Positions 35,601-42,737 of a stretch of DNA of 64,000 nucleotides are shown here, piece after piece. This stretch comes from Fibrobacter sp. GTDB lineage: Bacteria > Fibrobacterota > Fibrobacteria > Fibrobacterales > Fibrobacteraceae. Every line of letters begins with the position of its first letter. The first letter of the stretch is position 1. Position numbers and translations under genes: made by a program. The notes below the pieces were generated by a model. It saw only the letters and a list, made by a program, of their open reading frames with translations, was not told the origin of the DNA and did not search any database. The stretch is taken from contig JAFXRC010000041.1 of assembly GCA_017526585.1 (NCBI GenBank), forward strand, positions 1 through 64,000, read 5' to 3'.

Positions 35601-36524
35601 AAGGCGCCAGTCGCCAAGCTTCCAGTCCGCCTTGATACCGAACAGCCCCTGGTGGTTCTCGGAGTAACCCGTGAGTTCCGTACCGGTAAGAGCAAGGTTT
35701 GTGGTACCAGCTTCCACGCGCTGCAATATGTAGTCCTCGAATTCATCCTTGTAGGATTCCTCGTAAACCACGCGCACCTGGTTGCGGGCGCCAAGACCTT
35801 CTTCCACGTTGTTGATTTCAACCGTGATGTAAGGACCGATTTTACCCTTCACCATGAAGTTCGGCGTGTAGTTCAAAGTCGGGCTCGGCCAAAGGCTCGT
35901 ATTGGTACTACCTTCGGCATCGTCCTTTTCACCGTAGCCCTTCAAGCGGATATCCATGGTACCTTGGAGCATCAGCTTCGGCTTATCGAGCCCGAAGTCG
36001 CGCATCCACGCAGGCATCGTCACCGGAATCGTAATGTCGAACACCGAACCCGTCTCAGGGGTTTCATAGCCGTCGTTTGCCTTACCCACCAGGTCGTTCA
36101 ACCACAGGCTCTTCTGCCCCACGCTGTACATGTCGGACACGTAGTCCGCCAGTTCGGGATAGTGCGCCGTCCAGAGCGTCATGGTGTCGCGGGAAACGGA
36201 ATTCACATGCTTTTCGCTCACATCCATTTCACGGGTAGACACATCAATATCGTGGCTAAAGACCTGCCCCTTCGCATTGCTCATGAGCGTCGGCGAAGAA
36301 CCCACACCGCCAAAGGGCAGCAACCCGTTCAGGGGAGTGACTGACGGAGGGAGCGAAATGTACTGGTAAGTCGGCTGCCATTCGGTCTCTGCCGGATCAG
36401 GTTCAGACACCTCGGCATCGCTTGCGGACACAACAGAGACAGAATCGCTCTGGGACCAGGCGACTCCTACGGCAAGGGCGACAACCGCCACAGGCCACAA
36501 GCGTTTTAGACCTTCAAAAAACAC
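29694..36524 (-). CDS. sprA: SprA-type outer-membrane translocon of the type IX secretion system
   Basis: A protein of about 2276 residues, the size class of Flavobacterium SprA, the 36-strand barrel through which type IX substrates cross the outer membrane. A signal peptide lies at the N terminus (RLWPVAVVALAVGVAWSQ). Family features include IPVTMPAWMRDFGLDKPKL, repeated plug and beta-barrel sections, and long stretches of alternating hydrophobic strands to the end (IALMLRFD). The GTG at 36524 (AAGGA upstream, directly before the signal peptide) is preferred; the frame stays open to 36581. Two other proteins here carry matching C-terminal sorting domains (3194-5587 and 26591-28465). mnmA overlaps its stop codon by one base. 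Confidence 0.88.
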   Translation of the reverse strand: MFFEGLKRLWPVAVVALAVGVAWSQSDSVSVVSASDAEVSEPDPAETEWQPTYQYISLPPSVTPLNGLLPFGGVGSSPTLMSNAKGQVFSHDIDVSTREMDVSEKHVNSVSRDTMTLWTAHYPELADYVSDMYSVGQKSLWLNDLVGKANDGYETPETGSVFDITIPVTMPAWMRDFGLDKPKLMLQGTMDIRLKGYGEKDDAEGSTNTSLWPSPTLNYTPNFMVKGKIGPYITVEINNVEEGLGARNQVRVVYEESYKDEFEDYILQRVEAGTTNLALTGTELTGYSENHQGLFGIKADWKLGDWRLTTIASQDGGDQEEYSLKASESTTEFQILDKQFIAYRYYFLNHEARTSYINAAIAGRSTSSYPATNLKLYKRGATNTTTGVIDNVNVVYVTPSGKTIKKKVERLVEIPGSEFTYDSKTGVLKVNGVNRNTLLAASWSGDGTGRVGTTVNDGSSVVLIQWDATLSELADIDKLMLRNVYSIGISDASSSSFVLRMKNKSGISGSYLKTLGLVDTTTGTPLVNDATIFKKDASGNYTGEMWLPCKPLSEYSGSKATELARQNCLEPLRLLDSSSAMAQLYTLPVYNLSRYTNRFYFESVGKRRNSVLSVRDPSSSYSVSGSSCMDISPGTEKVTAGSTTLIRGTDYEVNYELGQIELLSERALDPNKEIKVSYECEPLFEIDNKLLLGARAELPLDLYGMGAGSVFGITALYKSQSTTAKTPTLGNEPYSSVLWGMNLRLQDTVPALTELVNLIPGINTTAQSSWRYEAEFAASRHNANTSDENSALVEDFETTTSGLTYPLSRLSWYHASPPGGVSSNLSTYIANQDYKHKGEFIWHSNNTELYKNIYPSVGNSDVDNQHLTVLKMTLRANDNLSGNSWGGVMRPNSEYYQDLSDMKYIEVVARGNVGSIYLDLGLVSEDLSINGAAPNGLYDGENDLGTTTALHDKGLDGKTGSDEIDSVWDCRVSGCIGKEMNTRNSDASTIDIARDNFDEDLDDESDPPVFINGTEKNSGERTYDTEDINKNGSLDTDISFVRYRIDLSDDDKLHFEELKNGWRKWRIPLNQYDTIVSPNGSDYATILSEALFSRLWLGNLNNGVAEAKVQIVSLAVVGNAWEETNVADFYQTSSTEHSQIVEVNGVETKVTESVASKDTTYINVTTINNRENANKYHKSPNTTTERDSDSNAPLKETALVVDYHNMSPGQEVGITRIFETDVKDFSNYRSLKMEIHYETDATTVPIRFALQFGEGSLEGSNDYYEWSFRPVNYTCKGSERPQDCHERNWLDNAFAMDVADFTDLKKGRRPPYLNAVEKDLGGEREEKLRLVGNPSITSIDWMRFVIIADSSASEDDLKGTFWLDDLRLSDMDTEWGYAARTSGQVNFADFISLSGAVRYQDGAFATLSTSNGSPKPKTSVAASQLDVAGDFTMNLNKFLNDSSGYHIPLSLGYHSSTKRPYMKPTDDMMLEKSSFVDMTGDMFQRKLEVDGDKEEQELRDAAESKGYQSYVRDKSFGISYRKDYHARDSKIGDIMSQIFLDRPAFSYSYNESEGRATTSADSTYSYHTIIEYKLGTFSMFRFRPMEGLAKYDWLKPLSKTEFEPWPQTFDLTIFDLNYVRYVNQNRDPDYVEPQVDKIVTYTTELNHKLNMRWNILSFLTTSYSLNIKRDMYGGGDREAFVKKNFFTSRDGGLFASDYIFDFDHTDRRVYVSGDSIVAIPYDTIPRVSENGDTSAIDMLNPESYEIRYDTTVFYKVDSVGHREYGRSYGILRNERARSQQFKIGFNPRLIPFIPFSTNFSSDFNQQKTIPDDFDFKDETMIEKNYWTISQTNRFEFAPSLKVLDLARSFGKENPVANAFDKIKWREVRFNWQASTNTVGENFTLAQLNEEQGVTPMQYYLYGLGLGNGYKNRGFYNIVTGDMGLDHRDDYLRFAQYRNRHVDTLVYQGNFRHSVSRQFQTSTGITLPIWDIGVTGDLQWKEDFSQSREYPLYLDTTTIWPKIGVGVTVPNFAQRVTILNGFRSVSTFHRFDYTYTTTVHPFQSAEDSWSQSINFNPLIRVTFLLQNNMRIENSVRMKIEDTDRRPKEEVIGITTWPDSVGNSRDTTDYFWETPWIHTSLYNDFMFNIGDDFTITYPLKLDKAVKFFKWFFKFKNSIDLKFTAGYDYKKTIRKQYDPDEGYDKWNKESGTDGIFRQWNFDDGLQYTVYNPKLSLTERTVPSRTHEWFVRPSAGYQFNKIASMSSYIEYRQIHEKLDDETPHLRQILQFEIALMLRFD

Positions 36525-36664
36525 AGTTTCCTTATTACAGGCTATTCCATAAAATACTGAATTTGCCCCTGGCAAAACCACCTAGATTATGGGAATAATC
36601 CCGCAATTTGTGCGAATTTAGCTTTTTTTCAACGATATAAACGGGTTTTATTTCGCTACACAAG

Positions 36665-36695
36665 CAAAAAACGACCCGCAAAGCGAGCCGTTTTC
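36665..36695 (-). terminator. Intrinsic terminator of the carboxyltransferase gene
   Basis: On the minus strand AAACGGCTCGC-TTT-GCGGGTCGTTT followed by T. It lies 40 bases past the stop codon at 36734. Confidence 0.78.
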
Positions 36696-36733
36696 AAAAA
36701 AAAGTTAATTTGTTTACAACCGCAGGTTTGAAA

Positions 36734-38353
36734 CTACAGCGGAATATTAGCGTGCTTCTTCCAGTGACGCTTCTGTTCCTTGGTCTTCAAGGCATCAAAA
36801 GCGGCAATCAGGCGCTTACGAACATCGGCCGGGTGAATCACTTCGTCGACCACACCCATGGAGGCGGCAACGTAGGGGTTCATCAGTTCTTCTTCGTACT
36901 TGGCGATGCACTGGGCGCGAGCGGCCACCGGATCCGGAGCCGCAGCGATTTCCTTCTTGTTGATGATTTCCACGGCACCTTCGGCTCCCATCACAGCCAC
37001 CTGGGCAATCGGGAGGGCGAACACGTAGTCGGCACCCACGTCCTTGCTGTTCATGGCAATGTAGGCGCCACCGAAAGCCTTACGCAGAATGAGTGTCACC
37101 TTCGGCACGGTCGCTTCGGCAAAGGCATAAAGCAGCTTTGCACCGTGGCGGATAATGCCAGAGTATTCCTGCTTGGAACCCGGCATGTAACCCGGAACGT
37201 CAGCGAGGGCGAGCAGCGGAATGTTGAACGCGTCGCAGAAACGCACAAAGCGGCCAGCCTTGTCGGAACCGTCTACGTCCAAGGAACCGGCGAGCACCTT
37301 CGGCTGGTTAGCCACGATACCGATGGCTTCACCGTTCAGGCGGGCAAAGCCGATCACCACGTTCTTGCCCCAGTCGCTCTGCACTTCAAAGAAGCTGTCG
37401 GCATCGGCAAAGGCGGCAATCACGGACTTCACGTCGTAAGCCTGCTTGTAGTTATCCGGAACGATGTCCTGGATAGAGGCACTGTTGTCGAAGGAAGCGG
37501 CCACTTCGTTCGATTCGGACTTGGAGAACAGCTTCTTGAAGAAGCCTTCGTCGTTCTTGGCGGCTTCAGCAATTTTGCAGTTGCATTCGGCAGCTTCCTT
37601 GCGGTTGCTCTGCGGCAAGTAGCTGAGGAGCTTGCGGACACCTTCGAGGCACTTCTTGTCGTCTTCGTACATGAAGTGAGCCACGCCGGACTTGGAGGTA
37701 TGCACCGGAGCGCCACCGAGGTCGGCAGCGGTAATGTTTTCACCCATCACCTGCTTCACGACAGCCGGACCGGTAAGGAACATCTGGCTGGTGTTCTGGG
37801 TCATGAAAATGAAGTCGCTGAGAGCCGGAGAATAGCAGGCGCCACCAGCGCAGGGGCCCATGATCACGGCAATCTGCGGAATCACGCCGGAAGCCCACAC
37901 GTTGCGAGCCATAATGGCGCTATAGCCAGCGAGTGAGAACACGCCTTCATCGATACGGGCTCCACCGCTATCGTTCATGGCGACAAACGGAGCACCGGCT
38001 TCCACAGCCATGTCCATCACGCGGCAAATCTTTTCGGCGTGGCACTGACCCAAAGAGCCGCCACCCACCGTAAAGTCCTGGGAGGATGCAAACACCAGAC
38101 GGCCATTCACCTTGCCGTAACCGGTCACGACGCCGTCACCCAAGACGACCTTGCTTTCCTTGAGCACGCGGTTGCTCGACTTGCGGAGCGCACCGACTTC
38201 TACAAACGTACCTTCGTCGAACAGCATTTCCATGCGTTCGCGGGCGGTGCACTTTCCGGACTGGTGCTGCTTATCGACACGGGCAGCCCCACCTGCCGCC
38301 TGGGCCTGAGCCAGGTAGCTATCCAGCTTGGCGATATACTTTTCGTTCCACAT
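36734..38353 (-). CDS. Acyl-CoA carboxylase/decarboxylase carboxyltransferase subunit (PccB/MmdA-like)
   Basis: A 539-residue enzyme of the carboxyltransferase family. Motifs: KCTARERMEMLFDEGTFVEV, SQDFTVGGGSLGQCHAEKIC, APFVAMNDSGGARIDEGVFS, GPCAGGACYSPALSDFIFM and KAFGGAYIAMNSKDVGADYV. It moves a carboxyl group between biotin and propionyl/methylmalonyl-CoA. In succinate-forming anaerobes this is usually the methylmalonyl-CoA decarboxylase alpha subunit, but an acyl-CoA carboxylase beta chain is equally possible, as no biotin carrier or membrane subunit is adjacent. The ATG at 38353 begins the conserved part; AGGAG lies about 11 bases upstream. Confidence 0.9.
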   Translation of the reverse strand: MWNEKYIAKLDSYLAQAQAAGGAARVDKQHQSGKCTARERMEMLFDEGTFVEVGALRKSSNRVLKESKVVLGDGVVTGYGKVNGRLVFASSQDFTVGGGSLGQCHAEKICRVMDMAVEAGAPFVAMNDSGGARIDEGVFSLAGYSAIMARNVWASGVIPQIAVIMGPCAGGACYSPALSDFIFMTQNTSQMFLTGPAVVKQVMGENITAADLGGAPVHTSKSGVAHFMYEDDKKCLEGVRKLLSYLPQSNRKEAAECNCKIAEAAKNDEGFFKKLFSKSESNEVAASFDNSASIQDIVPDNYKQAYDVKSVIAAFADADSFFEVQSDWGKNVVIGFARLNGEAIGIVANQPKVLAGSLDVDGSDKAGRFVRFCDAFNIPLLALADVPGYMPGSKQEYSGIIRHGAKLLYAFAEATVPKVTLILRKAFGGAYIAMNSKDVGADYVFALPIAQVAVMGAEGAVEIINKKEIAAAPDPVAARAQCIAKYEEELMNPYVAASMGVVDEVIHPADVRKRLIAAFDALKTKEQKRHWKKHANIPL

Positions 38354-38399
38354 TTTGTAAAGAACTCCTGTACTTGTAAGATTTTCGTAGCCAAAATTA

Positions 38400-38430
38400 G
38401 AAAAAGCCGTTGAGCTAGTCAACGACTTTT
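38400..38430. terminator. Bidirectional hairpin terminator
   Basis: GCCGTTGA-GCTAG-TCAACGAC flanked by A-rich and T-rich runs. On the minus strand it serves the AIPR gene ending at 38480, with TTTTTC following the stem. Confidence 0.7.
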
Positions 38431-38479
38431 GTTTCTTTTTGTTTAAATAATAAAGATGGAAGAAGTTTGTAGGAATCGA

Positions 38480-40372
38480 CTAGATGAACGCTTCGATTCC
38501 GCCGCGGCACTTTTCCCAGGTGGGGTTCTTCTTGCACAGAAGATCCATCATCTTGTCGTAAGTGGCGGTGTTGCTGAAGCCCTTCCACAAGCGGCGTTCC
38601 ACCGATTCGCCACTATCCTTGTCGATCGTGGTGATGGTGTCGTAGTAAGCCGGATTGTCCTTGAATTCAGAAATCAGGATTCCCTTCAAGTCGTCGGTAT
38701 AAATCTTGGAAGCATACTTGAGGATGGAATCGTTGAAGTTGAGTTCGTTTTCGACCAGCCATTCGAAATCCTGAATCGGATCACCGTAAATGAGCCAATG
38801 CTTAAGGGCGAGAGCCACGACCAGGTCCTTCACGGCGCTACGGAATATAAACTTGTCTTCGAGGCGGCCGTTCCAAGTGATCTTGGTCAGCGGGTTATCG
38901 TCGTTCGCTTCGATGGAGACACCCTTACCCGGGGTCACGCGGCGAATCTTGATCGGCAAGCGGCTAAGGAGCTGCCAAGCCTTGGTGAAGGCGATGGTCT
39001 TGCGGACGAAATCCTTTTCCTTATCCGGGGAAACGCGCACAAACGCACCGAAGCAACGCTGGTACAGGGTTTCCTTATCGAAAATGCAGTCGCTGGAACG
39101 GCATTCGGAAAGCTTGCCGTCCATCATAAAGAGGGTCTTTGCCAGTTCGGGGCGCATACGCACTTCGAGCTTACGGGTACGGGCCTTGAGGCGAACACCA
39201 TCCTTATAAACGTAAGTGAAGCCTTCTTCCTGGTAACGCTGCCAAATGAAAAACTGCAGGTCGTCAGCGGCACGCAGATGGTAGCTGAACACCGGGTTCT
39301 GGCGGTTGTTAGCCATGGTCACCTGGTTCAGGAAGTTGTCGGCACCAGGATACGGCACCACGACCTTCACGAGCACCTGCGGGTTCACCGGCTTCTTGCT
39401 CTTCTTGGCGTACTGTTCGTAGGTGAACAGGGACTGGGCACCGTTAATAATCTTCGGGCGTTCAATATAGAGCACCTTCTTGCCATCGCGTTCCTTGAGG
39501 CGCAGGTCATCACCGGTAAGGGTCATACCGTTGTGCAGGAACGGGAAGTCATCCACGTTCACGTTCTGGTCGTCGTTACGTTCCATGGTCTGGAAGGCAT
39601 CGATCAAAGCAGCGTTCGTGTGGGTGAGGTTACCGAGGTAAGTACGGATGTTGCTGGAGACGATAGCCATGTTGTGCTTCGTCTTGAGGCGCTTACCCAG
39701 GTTCACGTGGTAGTCAAAAATCGTACGAATCGGGCAGAAACCGAGGAACAGTTCACCGTGATCAGAGGTCAGGTGAAGCGGATCGGAATCCATCACGATT
39801 TCAAGCTTGTCGTCGGCGCTACGGAAGTCGCGGGTCAAGTCGTCGTGTTCGGCAATAATTTCGAGCTTTGCCTTGACTTCGTTCTTCCAGATGCCGAGCT
39901 TACGGCGCATATCCTTGAGGGTGCGTTCCAGTTCGGAGTCGGTAATGTCGCGGGTCGCACGGGTACGGAGCACCGTAATTTCGAGCGTTTCCATGTAGGG
40001 GCGGCTTGCCGGGGAATCGGAATCTTCCTCTTCTTCGTCGTCAGAAATTTTATTAACAGCCCAGGGGTCAGCCTCTTCGCGGAGCGACATGAAGAACGGA
40101 TTAGGAGGATCGCTCGTGCGGAAGACTGCAATCTGGAGTTGCTTCAGGTCGGAATTCAAGTGAGCCACGACCTTTTCAAGCGGGGTATCTTCATCGAGGA
40201 AGATGAAGAACTCCATAAAGCCTTGGGAATATTGGAAACCATGGAAGCAGCCGTTTTCATCAAGATTTAGATGCCGGAGTGCCTTAATTCGGTCAGTAGG
40301 GTCGTTCGGATTGAGACTCAAGAGGCTAGCCACGAATGCTAGACGGCGTTCCTGCGATTTGGTTAGTTCCAT
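38480..40372 (-). CDS. AIPR-family (abortive infection/phage resistance) protein
   Basis: A 630-residue protein. The central part carries the AIPR signature: SSNIRTYLGNLTHTNAALID (about 240-260), PFLHNGMTLTGDDLRL and ERPKIINGAQSLFTYEQYAK (about 300-320), then VLVKVVVPY. The first AIPR proteins were found in abortive infection systems and related forms accompany R-M islands; the mechanism is not established. An acidic stretch (SDDEEEEDSDS, about 108-118) separates an N-terminal region from the rest. The gene stands alone, with its own terminator and a long divergent promoter region. Codon use is of the well-expressed type, unlike typical recently acquired defence genes. GAGGA lies before the ATG at 40372. 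Confidence 0.75.
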   Translation of the reverse strand: MELTKSQERRLAFVASLLSLNPNDPTDRIKALRHLNLDENGCFHGFQYSQGFMEFFIFLDEDTPLEKVVAHLNSDLKQLQIAVFRTSDPPNPFFMSLREEADPWAVNKISDDEEEEDSDSPASRPYMETLEITVLRTRATRDITDSELERTLKDMRRKLGIWKNEVKAKLEIIAEHDDLTRDFRSADDKLEIVMDSDPLHLTSDHGELFLGFCPIRTIFDYHVNLGKRLKTKHNMAIVSSNIRTYLGNLTHTNAALIDAFQTMERNDDQNVNVDDFPFLHNGMTLTGDDLRLKERDGKKVLYIERPKIINGAQSLFTYEQYAKKSKKPVNPQVLVKVVVPYPGADNFLNQVTMANNRQNPVFSYHLRAADDLQFFIWQRYQEEGFTYVYKDGVRLKARTRKLEVRMRPELAKTLFMMDGKLSECRSSDCIFDKETLYQRCFGAFVRVSPDKEKDFVRKTIAFTKAWQLLSRLPIKIRRVTPGKGVSIEANDDNPLTKITWNGRLEDKFIFRSAVKDLVVALALKHWLIYGDPIQDFEWLVENELNFNDSILKYASKIYTDDLKGILISEFKDNPAYYDTITTIDKDSGESVERRLWKGFSNTATYDKMMDLLCKKNPTWEKCRGGIEAFI

Positions 40373-40638
40373 TTTTTCCTCAGTTCTGTTATTTTTACAA
40401 TAGCAAAAGTCGGGTGCAAATGAGGCACCTTACCCTTATTATCGTATTTTGCACCCTAAAAATAGTTTCAAAATGAGTCTTTGGGAAAAAAAAAGACAAC
40501 TTTTTTCATTTTTTTTCAAAAACACTACCAAATTATAGTGAACATTTGTGTAAAAATCATACTTTTTTACTTTTTTTCGGGATTGCCGTATCTTTTCTGA
40601 ACAAAAATGCTATGATTTACAATATAGGAGACGTTCCC

Positions 40639-41391
40639 ATGAATTTGCTAGATATCATTAAAAAAGCCAAGGCCGAAAAGGCAACCTCGTTAGACCTGTC
40701 CCAAAAAGAACTGAGGCTTTTGCCCCCGGAACTTTTCGAACTGGAAGACCTCGAAGAGCTGATTCTTGATCGCAACATGCTCGTGGAACTCCCCGACGAC
40801 ATTTCCAAACTCAAGAAGCTTAAAAAGCTCTCCGTGAGCGAAAACGACCTGATGGAGCTCCCCGAGACCATCGGCGACCTTTCTAACCTGGAACACCTCT
40901 ACCTGGGTTACAACAGCCTGTCCGAACTTCCGGACTCCGTAGGCAAGCTCACGAAGCTTGAAACCGTGAACATTGCAAAGAACCAGCTCCTGGACCTCAC
41001 CCTCGAAGTGGGCAAGTGGGTAAACGTCGTGAAGCTCAGCCTGCACGACAACATGCTCTCCGAAGTCCCTGCCACGCTGGGCAAGCTCAAGAAGCTGAAA
41101 AAACTCTACCTCGACAACAACGACCTCACCACTATCCCGGCGAACCTGTCTCACCTGGAATCGCTCGAAGTGTTGATGGTGTCGGGCAACAACCTGGGCG
41201 CAATCCCCTCTGAATTTGGCAACCTGAAGAAGCTCAAGGAACTGGTGCTTGACGCAAACCAGCTCGCCACGCTCCCCGAAAGCCTCGCCGAATGCGACAG
41301 CCTCGAAACGATTTCCGTGGTCGAAAACCCGATGGAAGGCGGCATCCCGCGCGTGCTCCTCGACAAGAAGGGCTTGAGCATCGACCAGTAG
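40639..41391 (+). CDS. Leucine-rich repeat protein
   Basis: A 250-residue protein made almost entirely of LRR units of 23 residues (LxxLxLxxNxLxxLPxxI pattern), for example LEELILDRNMLVELPDDISK and LKKLYLDNNDLTTIPANL, about nine repeats in all. There is no signal peptide, so it is cytoplasmic and probably binds a protein partner. The ATG at 40639 follows GGAG at a spacing of eight bases; an upstream in-frame ATG at 40546 is rejected. The region 40373-40638 between it and the divergent AIPR gene is A/T-rich and holds the promoters of both; no other feature was seen there. Confidence 0.85.
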   Translation: MNLLDIIKKAKAEKATSLDLSQKELRLLPPELFELEDLEELILDRNMLVELPDDISKLKKLKKLSVSENDLMELPETIGDLSNLEHLYLGYNSLSELPDSVGKLTKLETVNIAKNQLLDLTLEVGKWVNVVKLSLHDNMLSEVPATLGKLKKLKKLYLDNNDLTTIPANLSHLESLEVLMVSGNNLGAIPSEFGNLKKLKELVLDANQLATLPESLAECDSLETISVVENPMEGGIPRVLLDKKGLSIDQ

Positions 41392-41404
41392 CGCTTTCAG
41401 CGCA

Positions 41405-41464
41405 GTGTGAAATGTGGAATGTGGAGTGATATATGAATAATTGCACATTACACATTACACATTT
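41405..41464 (+). promoter_or_regulatory. Inverted heptamer repeats around the start codon of the first S41 gene
   Basis: AAATGTGGAATGTGGAGTG upstream is complementary to CACATTACACATTACACATT inside the first codons. The ribosome site (GGAG) lies in the 5' arm and the ATG (41433) in the loop; the 3' arm runs into TTTTTT. The arms are built from heptamers (CACATTA), so a copy-number change would also shift the reading frame. Confidence 0.5.
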
Positions 41465-42704
41465 TTTCGCAGCCGTATTCGCGCTTTTTCTAGCCGGTTG
41501 TAGTGACTTTCTGGAACCGGTGAAAAGCACGCCTGAACCGACGGAATACTCCTATAACTACTGGCTATTGCAGCGGACCTACCTTTACGAAGACGAACTG
41601 CCACAGCTAGACGAAAACGGAGACTCCGTGTCGGAACTTTACAGCAAGCTCTCCGACCGTTTTACTCGATACGTCCCCCCCTCCAAAAGCGAAGAGACCT
41701 CCATACACATCAACACGAGCATCGTCCCCGGCGATGTCGGCATGGAATACAACGTGTTTCCAGAAACGGAACACCCGCTGACCATTTCACGCGTTTACGC
41801 CGAGAGCCCCGCCGGAAGGGCAAAGGTCCCCCGCTACGGCAACATCCTGAACGTGAACGGAGTCGAAATTACCGGAGATGCGGCGTACGCCACCTACGAT
41901 TCGGTGCTCTCTCACAGCAAGGAAATCTCGATGAAGGTCGCCTACAAGGGCGACACGACATTATTCAAGATGACCAAGGAAGATGTCTACGCGCCGACCA
42001 TCTTTGTAGACACCCTGAACGAGACCGTCGTCATCACCATCACAAGCTTCAAGCTGAACACAGTAAACAGGGAAGAAGGGACACTCGGCGAACTGAAGGC
42101 GTACCTGGACTCCACGCAAAACTACTCGCAGCCGCGCCTGATCGACCTGCGCAACAACCCTGGCGGCCACGTGAACCACTGCACCGCCATGGCGGACCTG
42201 TTCATCGAAAGCGGGGACATTTCGACACGCTTCTGGCGCACCTTCGCCCCCGACGGAGAATCCATCCACCGGACCGAAACCGAAGTGGCAAAATCGGGCG
42301 ACGCAGGTGAAAAGAGTAAATTCGTTGCGCTGGTGAACAAGAACAGCGCAAGCTGCGCCGAGATTTTCGCAGCAGCCATCCAGGAAGGCGCCGACATCCC
42401 CATCGCAGGGACAGCCACCTATGGCAAGGGAATCGGGCAGAGCACCTGGAAAACTCCCGCGGGGGCGCTTGCCATCATCACGAACCTAGAATTCTTGACA
42501 CCGAAGGGAAATTCCTACAACAAGGTCGGCGTCACCCCCGACTACACCTGCGAAAGCGCAACATACCAATGCGGACTCGACGCTATCCAAAAGTTCTACG
42601 GCAAGAAGTCCAAGAAGTCTTCCGGTTCACTCCTAGAAGCAAAGAAATACCTACGCCAGAAGACCTTTACCGAAGGCGCTCTTTTACCAGGCGATGACGA
42701 GTAG
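41433..42704 (+). CDS. S41-family (C-terminal processing) peptidase lipoprotein 1
   Basis: A 423-residue lipoprotein with lipobox LAGC (cysteine about 23). A PDZ-like region lies near 105-185 (NILNVNGVEITGD). The S41 domain includes RLIDLRNNPGGHVNHCTAM, KNSASCAEIFAAAIQEGA with the catalytic serine, and GTATYGKGIGQSTWK with the catalytic lysine, so the Ser-Lys dyad is intact. It probably trims envelope proteins in the periplasm. It forms a tandem pair with the next S41 gene 33 bases downstream. The start region lies in an inverted repeat that may control expression. Confidence 0.88.
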   Translation: MNNCTLHITHFFAAVFALFLAGCSDFLEPVKSTPEPTEYSYNYWLLQRTYLYEDELPQLDENGDSVSELYSKLSDRFTRYVPPSKSEETSIHINTSIVPGDVGMEYNVFPETEHPLTISRVYAESPAGRAKVPRYGNILNVNGVEITGDAAYATYDSVLSHSKEISMKVAYKGDTTLFKMTKEDVYAPTIFVDTLNETVVITITSFKLNTVNREEGTLGELKAYLDSTQNYSQPRLIDLRNNPGGHVNHCTAMADLFIESGDISTRFWRTFAPDGESIHRTETEVAKSGDAGEKSKFVALVNKNSASCAEIFAAAIQEGADIPIAGTATYGKGIGQSTWKTPAGALAIITNLEFLTPKGNSYNKVGVTPDYTCESATYQCGLDAIQKFYGKKSKKSSGSLLEAKKYLRQKTFTEGALLPGDDE

Positions 42705-42737
42705 TTTTTAGTATATTTCGATAAGGCGGAGGTTTAC

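Noticed and set aside
38456..40270. Plus-strand frame of about 600 codons opposite the AIPR gene
   Set aside because: Shadow of the biased coding frame; no start site or recognisable domain.
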